The notes under the pieces are model-generated. The model saw only the letters and a list, made by a program, of their open reading frames with translations. It searched no databases and had not been told where the DNA came from. This document shows positions 17,815-26,589 of a stretch of DNA of 64,000 bases, piece after piece. This DNA is from AWTP1-13 sp963827545 (GTDB taxonomy: Bacteria; Pseudomonadota; Alphaproteobacteria; Rhizobiales; Hyphomicrobiaceae): contig CAWHBI010000031.1 of the NCBI GenBank assembly GCA_963827545.1, positions 62,001 through 126,000 on the forward strand, written 5' to 3'. The position numbers were made by a program, and so were the translations under genes. The first letter of the stretch is position 1. The number at the start of each line of letters is the position of its first letter.

Positions 17815-20800
17815 TCACCGTGCCTTTTGCAGCTTGCTTTCGGGGACGTAGCCCAAGGCCTTGCCCTCCCGAGCGATCTGCGCCCAGCCCCGTTCGCTCT
17901 TGACGAGCGTGACGAGCGTGAAGCGGTCGAGCTGCTGCACCACGCCGCCCTTGCCGCCGGCATCCTTGAAGACCTTGAGCGCCTCCCTAGTGATGTGGGT
18001 CGGTGCGATCGGAATAGGCGCGGCCGGGCCTTTGAGCACCGCTTGGCGCACGCCGAGTGAGAAGTCGTCGCCGGTCGGGGTGAACCGCGGCTGCTGGCGG
18101 ACGCCGAACGCGCGCTGGCTGATGGCCGGCACCTGAAGACTGATGTGCGCGGCGATGCCATACACCGTAACGGGTTGAGCAGGCGCACCCTCCGGCCGGT
18201 GCAGAGCTTCGAGCAGGGCATAGGTCAAGCACGCCGTGGCCATTGTAGCCTTCGTAGGCGGCCTTGCCTGGCGGCGCCGCGGCAATAGTGTTGCGCCCCG
18301 TAGCGTGCTCGAGCTGCGCCATCACTGTCTCGTGCGCGCGGTCGCCGCTGCGGAACATCTCGTTGGCGCCGGATTCGCAGGCGTCCAGAACGACGAGGCT
18401 CTTTTCGGCTGGGATCTTTGCTTGCCAGTCCCGCCATTTGTCTGACCCGATGCCGTTCTTTTCTATGGTGTGGCCCTTCTCCAGGTTGAAGTCCTGCGGG
18501 AGATAGAACCAGCCCTCGCCGGCGATCGAGCGTCCGTGCCCGCCCAGGAACAGAACGAACACGTCTCTTGCCCTGACGGTCCTGGATAGCCGTTCGAATT
18601 CGGCCGCGATGCTGCGCTCGGTCACCTGCGCATCCAGCAGCGTCGTCACCTGGATGTCCGAAAACAGCGGCTCGCCCTCGATTTTCGCGCTGCCCACGGC
18701 CTTCAGCGCAGCGGCGAACGAGCTCGCGTCCGTGGCGGCGTGGCGCAGCTGCCAGTCGGGCTTCAGGTATTTGTCCACGCCGAGGGCCAGCACGAACAGA
18801 CGGGGCCGCTCCTGCAGGGCCACGCCCCAGGCATCGACTGGGAAGCGCAGCGGTGGCGCCGCCAGCAGGCCTGAGCCATTGTAAGCGAGGATCTCGACCT
18901 CGTTGGTCTTGCTGGGATCGACAGTGAGCGTTTGCTTCATGATCGCATAGCGGCCCGGAGCGGGCGGCCCGCCGAGGCCCGGCGCGGTGGTTGCGCCCTG
19001 GGTCTTGCCGTTGACCCGCCAGATCACCTTGGCTCCGATGCCGCCGCCCGTGTCGCTGAGGCGCGCGGCGAGCTTGATCGTCTCCCCGGTCTTTTCCGTA
19101 CGGTCAGGGAGCAGCTCGATTTGCGGCGCGGGGCCGGAATCGAGGATTCTCTCGAGGTTGATCCTGCGGGCGGCGTCCTTGTACTTGCTCTCCGGATCGC
19201 CTTTGAGCCGCTCCTCGACCAGGTCGGGGCGATGCAGGTGGTCGTAGAACTGCATGACGGAGTAGGGCTCCAGCCCGCGCACGATGCTCAACGCTTCGGT
19301 GCCATGGGGTGGGGCGGCGAAGAAGCCTGCCGGCGTGATAGCGAGCCACTCGTCCTTCGGTGCATCCAGCAGCGTCACGAGCAGCTCGCCGGTGGCCTGG
19401 TTCCAGATTCTGACAGCGTCGCCGCCTGTGATGACGCGGCTGCGCCCCGGTAAGAACCTCTGGGACCAGAAGTCGCCTGAGTGTCGCTCGAACGCGCGGA
19501 CAAGCTGCCCGGTCGCCGCGTCCCACACTGCCAACGTCTTGTCCCGGGCTCCCACCACCAAGTAGCGGCCATCGGGCGAGAACGTGGCCTCACCCGAGGA
19601 CTCGCTGAACGTGGCGATGAGCCGGCCCGTCGCTGTGTCCCATAGCTTCAACGTCGCGTCCCAACGCTCAGGGTTCTGGCTGGTCGACAGCACACGCTGG
19701 CTGCCTGGCGCGAATTCGACGCTGTAGATCGCGTCCGTGTGCCCTTCAAACGTGCGCACGAGCAGCCCAGAGACCGCATCCCACAGCTTGAGCATCTTGT
19801 CGTTGCTGCCCGAAAGCACGAGCGACCCGTCGGGCGAGAACGCGACGGCTCTCACCGCATCCGTATGCCCTTCGAACGTGCGGATGAGCTGCCCTGTGGC
19901 CGCGTCTTCGAGCTTGAAAGCATGATCTCCGCCAGGGATCACCATCCGGGCACCGTCAGGTGACCAGTCCATGCTGACGCTGCCGCTGAAGCTCCTTTCG
20001 AAGCTGCGAATGATGTGCCCCGTCGCCGTGTTCCAGAGCTTCACGGTCACACCCGACGAGCTGTCGTTCGGGTCCGTGCTGGCCGATAGCACCCGGTTGC
20101 CGTCGGACGAGAACCTGGCGAGCCAGACCTGGCCGGAGTGCCCCTCGAACGTGCGGATGAGCTGCCCGGTTGCCGTGTCCCACAGCTTGAGCGCCTTGTC
20201 GTCGCCGCCTGATAGCACTCGGGCGCCGTCGCGCGAAAATGCGGTCGCCGTCACCCTGTCCGTATGCCCTTTGAGAATGCGGATTGGCCGCCCGATCTCC
20301 GTGTCCCACAACTTCAATACACCGTCACGGCCTCCCGTGAGCACGTGGGCGCCGGTGGGCGACACCTCGATTGGGCCGACCGAGCTGGCGTGGCCTTCGA
20401 AGCTGCGGATGACCCTCCCGGTTGCCGACGCCCACAGCGTCAGCGTGTCAAAGCCGCCCGTCAGCACGTGAGCGCCGTCGGCGGAGAAGATGGCTGGGAT
20501 GCCGGCCGGAGTGTTTTGGCCGAGGTTGCCCTCGACCAGGGTGTGCACAAGCCGCCCGGTCGCCGCGTCCCATAGTTTCGACGTCCTGTCCCAACTGCCC
20601 GACAGCACGCGAGCGCCGTCGGGCGAGAACGCCACCGACCTGACGTCTTCGGAGTGCCCCTCGAAAGTGCGAATGAGTTGCCCTGTCGCCGCATCCCATA
20701 CCCTGAGGGTTTTGTCGCTGCTCCCTGACAGCACACGGGTGCCGTCGGGCGAAAAAGCCACAGACGCGACCCCGGCGGAGTGCCCCTCGAAAGTGCGGAT

Positions 20801-21412
20801 GAGCTGCCCTGTCGCCGCATCCCATACCCTGAGGGTTTTGTCGCTGCTCCCTGACAGCGCACGGGTGCCGTCGGGCGAAAAAGCCACAGACGCGACCCCG
20901 GCGGAGTGCCCCTCGAAAGTGCGGATGAGCTGCCCTGTCGCCGCATCCCATACCCTGAGGGTTTTGTCGCTGCTCCCTGACAACACACGGGTGCCGTCGG
21001 GCGAAAAAGCCACAGACGCGACCCCGGCGGAGTGCCCCTCGAAAGTGCGGATGACCCGCCCCGTGGCCGTGTCCCAAAGCTTCACCGTGTTGTCGCTGCT
21101 GCCTGACAGCATACTGGCCCCGTCGGCCGAGAACGCGACCGACCGTACAGGGCTGGCGTGCCCATAGGAGGTGCGGATCAACCGTCCCGTCGCCACCTCC
21201 CAAAGCTTCAGCGCGTTGTCCCAAGCTCCCGACAGCGCATAGGTGCCGTCCGGCGACAACGCGACCGAGGTGATCATCCGCGAGTGCCTGATGGAGGGCA
21301 CAATCTCGACCTTCGGGCGGTCCTGTGCCCCTGCGCCTTCGGCGAGCAAGAGCGGTGACGCAAACAGCGCAATTGCCAACGCACAACGCAATTGCTTCGA
21401 GCACGTCCACAT
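17815..21412 (-). CDS. WD40-repeat caspase-like protein with SH3-like end (one frameshift)
   Basis: After a signal peptide (to about AGAQ, residue 30) come roughly 15 WD40 repeats, enough for two seven-blade propellers. A linker domain follows, then a C14 caspase domain: FVLALGVDKYL, the catalytic His in FLFLGGHGRS and the catalytic Cys in SLVVLDACESGANEM. The C-terminus resembles an SH3 domain (ERGWAQIAREGKALGYVPESKL). The frame breaks at about 18228. Removing one extra T (GTGCTTGACC to GTGCTGACC) joins GYNGHGV to LTYALLEALHRPEG, the expected caspase tail. I therefore treat 17815-21412 as one gene of about 1,200 residues, exported and probably a protease or signalling scaffold. Confidence 0.8.
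20651..21028 (-). repeat. Three near-identical 126-bp tandem repeats inside the WD40 gene
   Basis: Units starting at 20651, 20777 and 20903 are each 126 bases (42 codons) long. Units 1 and 2 differ at three positions and units 2 and 3 at two. They encode consecutive WD40 blades with the same sequence (EGHSAGVASVAFSPDGTR then SSDKTLRVWDAATGQLIR). A diverged fourth copy begins at 21029. The near identity points to very recent duplication or gene conversion of propeller blades. Confidence 0.92.
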
Positions 21413-21845
21413 GGATAGCCGTCCCTCTACTCTGGCCCACGCGCACGTGGATCGCAGCCAAATCAGCCGTCCAATCGGCTGTTGCCGCGATCCACCCTTG
21501 CCGCCGGCTTCAAACTGCTTGCGATAGAAATGCGTCACGCTCCCGCGCACAATGACTGTGCGCAGGCTTCCGGCCACATCCCATTATCACGTGCATCGCG
21601 GCTGCGCGTCCTCCGAACGAATGAGATCTCGAATGAATCTGGACCGGCTCAAAGGCCCGCAAACCAACAGCTTTTCCCTATGTTGCGTCAGTACAACACT
21701 CGTTCCGTGTATGCGTTGAACCCGTCCTTTCCCCGGAAAGGAGCACGGCAAACAGTCGGCTTCGGCCACCCCTATTGGACTTGCCCCCATCGCGGCCCTT
21801 CTGCAGCAAAATTGGCGCACTGTTGGCACTCTCAGGTAGACCTGC
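21413..21845. other. 433-bp intergenic region, no gene recognised
   Basis: This stretch upstream of the WD40-caspase gene contains only short open frames without family features on either strand. It should carry the promoter of the caspase gene. The GAGGGACGG ribosome-binding region just before 21412 is the only signal I can point to. Confidence 0.4.
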
Positions 21846-22709
21846 TTAGCGCTGGGGATCACGCGTCCGGATCAAGGCATCGATGAAGGATGCGGCGGAT
21901 GGGCCAAAACCCATGACCGCCACATAGCCGGCATCGGGCCGTTTCTCGTGCGCGGCCCCGGCGCTGAGGCCGATGAGGAAGGCTTCTTCTCCCTGCAGGA
22001 GAAGAAGCGGTGAGCCGGAATCACCAGGCCGCGCATCGCAGCGGTTCAACATCGCGCCCGGCAAACGTTGGGAAACGGCTGCAGAGCAACCGCGGTGGAC
22101 GGACAGCAAATATCTGCGGTCGACACTGTATCCCGCACGCGCGATCTCGCCGGCGGCGACCTCCCGCACAAGTGCGTCGTCGGAGAAGGCTCTTACGGGC
22201 ACGGGCTTGACGGCAAGCGGAATTTGCAGCCGTACCAGCGCCCAGTCGTGAGCAACGAGATCCATGCGGATGGTCCTGCGCGCCGGATCGGTGCCTCCGC
22301 TGGCGTCGAACTTGGGCGAGACGATGAGCTCCTCGGCCCTGGAATGACCAGCCGCGGTGTCGCGCGCCTGGCCTGCAACAAAGTGCACGTTCTCGGGCTT
22401 GACCCAGCGTCCGAGCCGGTGGTCGAACAGGCAGTGACCCGCCGTCAGCACGAGCCGCTCGCCGACCAGCGTGCCTGTGCAATGCCGGCGGGTGACGCTG
22501 TCGGCGACGTTGACGCGGCCGATCGCGTGCCAGGGCCAGACCGTCGGCTCCATCGGAACGCGCTGGTCCTTGCCCGAGAAGAATGCCCCCCAGCGCGGAT
22601 CCGGCACGCCGAGCTGCTCCTGGCCGCTCGCGGGGAAACTCGCGCCCAGCAGCACTGGGAGAAGCACGCATGCCGAGCGCCAGATTCCCCAGATGCTCAT
22701 GAGCGCCAT
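21846..22709 (-). CDS. Trypsin-like serine protease (S1 family), secreted
   Basis: The roughly 287-residue protein has a signal peptide ending near FPASGQEQ. The S1 triad is visible: His in VLTAGHCLFD, Asp in DLVAHDWALVRLQ and Ser in CDARPGDSGSPLLL. Cysteines next to the His and Ser motifs fit the usual disulfides. It probably acts in the periplasm or outside the cell. Two ATGs (22709 and 22700) are possible. It lies upstream of the WD40-caspase gene on the same strand, but a gap of more than 400 bases makes an operon unlikely. Confidence 0.88.
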   Translation of the reverse strand: MALMSIWGIWRSACVLLPVLLGASFPASGQEQLGVPDPRWGAFFSGKDQRVPMEPTVWPWHAIGRVNVADSVTRRHCTGTLVGERLVLTAGHCLFDHRLGRWVKPENVHFVAGQARDTAAGHSRAEELIVSPKFDASGGTDPARRTIRMDLVAHDWALVRLQIPLAVKPVPVRAFSDDALVREVAAGEIARAGYSVDRRYLLSVHRGCSAAVSQRLPGAMLNRCDARPGDSGSPLLLLQGEEAFLIGLSAGAAHEKRPDAGYVAVMGFGPSAASFIDALIRTRDPQR

Positions 22710-22796
22710 ATCCCGGATGAACCTGTCCCTCGGGACCGACACTATCACGGGTCAGCTGCACGTGGCGTCAGAGCGTGCGCGGAGCCAGGCGGGCGT

Positions 22797-23582
22797 TCAG
22801 CGCGGCGCCATGCGCAACGCACCGTCGAGGCGGATGCATTCGCCGTTGATCATCACATTCTCGCAGATGTGGACAGCGAGAGCCGCGTATTCAGCCGGGC
22901 TGCCGAGACGGGCAGGGAAAGGCACCGAAGCCGCGAGCGACTTCTGCGCCTCCTGGGAGAGGCCATCGAACATCGGCGTCAAGAACAGGCCGGGCATGAT
23001 GGTGACCACGCGGATGCCGTCGCGGGAGAGGTCGCGCGCCACCGGCAAAGTCATCGAAGCGACGCCGCCCTTGGAGGCCGAGTAGGCCACCTGGCCGATC
23101 TGGCCGTCCTGCGCCGCGACCGAGGAGGTGCAGAGCATCACGCCGCGCTCACCGTCCTGATTTACGGGCTGGGTCGCCTGCATGCCGATCGCCGACTTGG
23201 CCATCATCAGGAAGGTACCGATCAGGTTCACCTGGATCACCTTGGCGAAGGTTGCGAGGTCGTGCGGCTCGATAGCGTTGGTCTCCTTCACCCGCCTGGA
23301 GATGCGCTTGGCCACGCCGATGCCGGCGCAGTTGACGAGAATGCGCTCCTGGCCGTGGGCCTTGCGGGCCGCCGCCAGCGCCTCATCGACACTTGCCTCG
23401 TTGGTGACATCGCATTTGGCGAACGCGCCGCCGAGTTCCTTGGCCAGCTTCTCACCGGCCTCCGCATTGAGATCGAGGAGCGCGACCTTCACGCCCTTGC
23501 CGGCGAGCGCCCTGGCCGTGGCGGCACCGAGGCCCGAGGCCCCTCCAGTGATCACGGCGGCAATATCCTTCGAAAGCTGCAT
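22797..23582 (-). CDS. SDR oxidoreductase, 3-hydroxyacyl-CoA dehydrogenase (HSD10)-like
   Basis: The 261-residue enzyme has the SDR cofactor motif TGGASGLGAATARAL, an acidic residue after strand 2 (LLDLNAE) indicating NAD preference, NCAGIG, and the catalytic Ser plus YxxxK (CTSSVAA...QVAYSASKGG). MPGLFLTPMFDGLSQEAQKSL is typical of type-II 3-hydroxyacyl-CoA dehydrogenases (HSD17B10 group), which work in fatty-acid or branched-chain oxidation. ATG 23582 is preceded by GAAGAGG. It stands alone between two same-strand genes. Confidence 0.88.
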   Translation of the reverse strand: MQLSKDIAAVITGGASGLGAATARALAGKGVKVALLDLNAEAGEKLAKELGGAFAKCDVTNEASVDEALAAARKAHGQERILVNCAGIGVAKRISRRVKETNAIEPHDLATFAKVIQVNLIGTFLMMAKSAIGMQATQPVNQDGERGVMLCTSSVAAQDGQIGQVAYSASKGGVASMTLPVARDLSRDGIRVVTIMPGLFLTPMFDGLSQEAQKSLAASVPFPARLGSPAEYAALAVHICENVMINGECIRLDGALRMAPR

Positions 23583-23680
23583 GTCCTCTTCCCCAACAGA
23601 AATCGAACCACATCGCGCCCAGCCGCGTGGGCCAAGCAATCCGGGCAGACACTAGGGGCGGCCTGTGCCGAGGTAAAGCA

Positions 23681-25903
23681 CTAGGCTTTGCTGCGTGCGC
23701 GCTGCATGGCCGCAGCGGCCGCAAAGATGATGAGGCCGAGGAAGACGTTGTAGCCCAGTCTCAGACCCGCCTCGGAAAGCCCCGGAACGAAGGCGCCGAC
23801 GTCGAAGCCGGTCAGCGGCTTGAGGATGGCGCCGAGGACCGCCGGGAACACCAGGAACAGGCCGCCGACGAGGAACAATGTGGACTCGACCCTGGTGTTC
23901 CGCTTGAGAAACCAGCCCTGGGCGGCAAACGCCAGCATGGCGATGCCGGCCGCCGTCTCGATAAAGATTTCCACGATGTCGAGCCAGCCGCCGCCCTTCG
24001 GCACCTTCAGCAAAAGGCCGATGCCCTGCGGGTCGAGCACGAACACGAACGGCACCAGGAAGGCCGGCATGGTGTATTTCCACGACTGCAGGGTGGTCAC
24101 GTAGGGGTTGCCGCCGGTGATCGCGGCGGCCGCGAACGGCGACAGCGCGGTCGGCGGCGACACTTCGGAGAGCACCGCGTAGTAGAAGATGAACATATGG
24201 GCGGCGAAGTCCGGCACGCCGAGCTTGATGAGGGCCGGAGCAGCGATCACGGCACACATGATGTAGGAGGCGGTCACCGGCACGGCCAGGCCGACGATCC
24301 ACACGATGGCGCCGGTGAACACGGCGGTGAGCAGGAGGCTCCCCTGGGCATAGCCGATGATGATGTCGGCGAAGCGCTGGGCGAGCCCCGTCAAGGTGAC
24401 GACGCCGACGATGATGCCGGCGGTGGCACACGTCGCAGCCACGTTGAGCACGCCGGTGGTGCCTTCCTTCATCGCCGTCGCGAACTTCTGGCTGACCGGC
24501 GAGGTCTTGGGCGCGATGAGGCCGAGCACGGCAACGGCGGCGATCGGAACGAAGATCAGCAGCCAGACGTACTCCGTCACCGCCGGGCTGATTTGCGTGC
24601 CCGTCAGCTGGGCAATCACCATGGCGAGCGCGACGGTGAGCGGAATCGCCGCCCACCAGGGCACGATGGCCGTATCCGATCGCAGCGCACTCGACACCAC
24701 CGCCAGAACCGTGGCCCAGAAGACCGAGAGCACGGGTGAGAACCCGAGCAGCATGAAAGCGATGATGGAGATCAGCGAGCCGAAGTGGAACCAGTAGCCC
24801 TTGGTAAGCTGCCAGAGCTGACCCTTCGCCACCAGCACCTCGCCGGAGCCGCCCTGCTTGCGGGCGTCGATCTCCACCATGACGAGGATGGCGAAGTAGT
24901 AGAGCAGGGTCGGAATCGTCGCCATGACGATGACGTCGAAGTACGAGATCTTCAAAAACTCAGCGATCAGGAAGGCGGCAGCGCCGAGCACGGGCGGCGA
25001 GATGATGGCACCGAGGCCACCGGCGGCGAGCAGGCCACCGGCGGCGTTCTTGTCGTAGCCCGCCTTCTCGAGGAGCGGATAGGCCACGGTGCCGATCGTC
25101 ACCGTGGTGGCGACGCCGGAGCCCGACGGCCCGCCCATCAGGAAGGACGAGAGCACCACGGCGCGCCCCGCCGAGTTGCGCCGGCCGCCCATGGCCGCGA
25201 ACGAGAAGTCGATGAAAAAGCGGCCCGCGCCCGACTGCTGCAGCACCGCCCCGAACACTGTGAACAGGATGATCAGGCTCGATGCCACGTCCACCGTGGT
25301 GCCGAAGATGCCCTCCAACGTCATGTAGAGGTGGGCGACCATGTCCTCGGGCGCGTAGCCGCGGTGGGTCCAAGGATGCGGCAGATGGTTGCCGAACAGC
25401 GCGTAGAGCAGAAAGGCGATGGCCACGCCAGGCATGATCCAGCCAGTGGCGCGCCGAGTTCCCTCCAGCAGCAGCACGATGAAGATGACGCCTATGAGAT
25501 AGTCGATAGCGGTCGGCGCCGTGGCCCGGTCGCCGAAGTCGGCGCCCTGCGAAAGCACGTAGAGCACAGTGGCAGCGGCCGCGGCTGCGAGCAGGTAGTC
25601 CCACCAGCGGATGCGGTCGCGAAATCGCCTGGCCATCGGGAACAGCAGGAAGCACAGCGCCAGCACCATGCCGACGTGGGACGGCCGCAGCACGTGCGCC
25701 GGCACGATCTCATAGGCGGCATAGAGGTGGAACAGGGAAACGAACGCCGCGAACGCGGTGATGGCGATCCCGATCCAGCCGCCGAGACGATTGAACGCGC
25801 CTTCCTCCTCCTCGATGTACTTCTCGAGCTGATCGCGTGCGTCCTCACTCAACTCGGCGGGGTGGGCCGAGACGGTATCGGCCTTCAGCGGGCTTGCTTC
25901 CAC
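23681..25903 (-). CDS. TRAP transporter permease, fused small (4TM) and large (12TM) subunits
   Basis: The 740-residue protein starts with a charged helix (DARDQLEKYIEEEEG), a DctQ-like four-helix part to about residue 180, then the DctM-like 12-helix part. Hallmarks are ASSLIILFTVFGAVLQQSGAG, MGGPSGSGVATTVTIGTVAYP, AAGGLGAIISPPVLGAAAFL and SEVSPPTALSPFAAAAITG. This fused architecture belongs to TRAP-TAXI carriers, which import organic acids with a Na+ gradient and a TAXI receptor. The only TAXI receptor here lies about 7 kb away (32940-33905). Start is GTG 25903 behind GGAGGGAG. Confidence 0.93.
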   Translation of the reverse strand: MEASPLKADTVSAHPAELSEDARDQLEKYIEEEEGAFNRLGGWIGIAITAFAAFVSLFHLYAAYEIVPAHVLRPSHVGMVLALCFLLFPMARRFRDRIRWWDYLLAAAAAATVLYVLSQGADFGDRATAPTAIDYLIGVIFIVLLLEGTRRATGWIMPGVAIAFLLYALFGNHLPHPWTHRGYAPEDMVAHLYMTLEGIFGTTVDVASSLIILFTVFGAVLQQSGAGRFFIDFSFAAMGGRRNSAGRAVVLSSFLMGGPSGSGVATTVTIGTVAYPLLEKAGYDKNAAGGLLAAGGLGAIISPPVLGAAAFLIAEFLKISYFDVIVMATIPTLLYYFAILVMVEIDARKQGGSGEVLVAKGQLWQLTKGYWFHFGSLISIIAFMLLGFSPVLSVFWATVLAVVSSALRSDTAIVPWWAAIPLTVALAMVIAQLTGTQISPAVTEYVWLLIFVPIAAVAVLGLIAPKTSPVSQKFATAMKEGTTGVLNVAATCATAGIIVGVVTLTGLAQRFADIIIGYAQGSLLLTAVFTGAIVWIVGLAVPVTASYIMCAVIAAPALIKLGVPDFAAHMFIFYYAVLSEVSPPTALSPFAAAAITGGNPYVTTLQSWKYTMPAFLVPFVFVLDPQGIGLLLKVPKGGGWLDIVEIFIETAAGIAMLAFAAQGWFLKRNTRVESTLFLVGGLFLVFPAVLGAILKPLTGFDVGAFVPGLSEAGLRLGYNVFLGLIIFAAAAAMQRARSKA

Positions 25904-26589
25904 GCGTTCTCCCTCCCGGAGGTTCAGCCTTCGATCGCCGTTGTGGGTTGGCGGCTGACGGATCGCCTTTGCTTTGGCGGCATGCTACACGAGCGCTCGG
26001 GCGCAGGTCACCCCACCAAGCGTCGAATGGCAAAAAGAGCCGCGCGGCGCGCAGCCTTGCCGTCCTCCCGTCGTTGGGCCGGTTCGGCGGCCCTCGAGGC
26101 CCATTGGGATGTTGGCGCAAGCCACGCGGACCGCTCGGCGCGCCCGTCTCGTCTCCCGGCACGTGCCGGGCGGTTCACGGACTATTCTATCGTGGAGATC
26201 ACGGGCACATGCGGTGCGGCGCCAAGCCGCGCGATCCTTCCGGCTGTCGATGAGCGCTGCCTTGACGGTCTGCGGCACTTCACTTCGAGGATTGCGGGAG
26301 CCATCGCGGGGAGCCACCGCTAGGGTTGCCTGTGCGAGCCTGGACTCAGCTTCGTTCGGCGCGTTGAGCCCCAGCATGGATATTTCCTTTTCTCTAACAA
26401 ATCAGCCCACTTGAGCCAAGTTAATGTTAATATTTCGACGATATTCAGGGGCGTGGCGAATTTGGGGGTGGTTTGTTTGAAACTCGTTTCAAAAAAACCG
26501 ATCGCTTCCTAATTGGCTCCAACATCAGTTCGAGTACTCCTCACGCGTTTCTCGCACACACACACCGTATCCCCACCGGGAAAGCAAAT
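25904..26589. promoter_or_regulatory. 686-bp divergent intergenic region with AT-rich half and an inverted repeat
   Basis: The region separates the TRAP permease gene (minus) from the chemoreceptor gene (plus) and must hold both promoters. Its left half is GC-rich and shows nothing recognisable. The right half (from about 26375) is AT-rich, with TTAATGTTAATATTT near 26420. It also has a perfect 7-4-7 inverted repeat, TTTGAAACTCGTTTCAAA, at 26476-26493, about 100 bases before the chemoreceptor start. This looks like an operator, but the regulator is unknown. Confidence 0.4.

Noticed and set aside
20651..21155. Regular repeats with constant period, at first sight CRISPR-like
   Set aside because: The 126-bp period is in frame, spacers are absent and the translation is consecutive WD40 blades.
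25974..26414. Open frames of 105-146 codons on both strands upstream of the chemoreceptor
   Set aside because: Compositions are typical of GC-rich shadows, with no ribosome-binding sites, no family features and overlapping frames on both strands.
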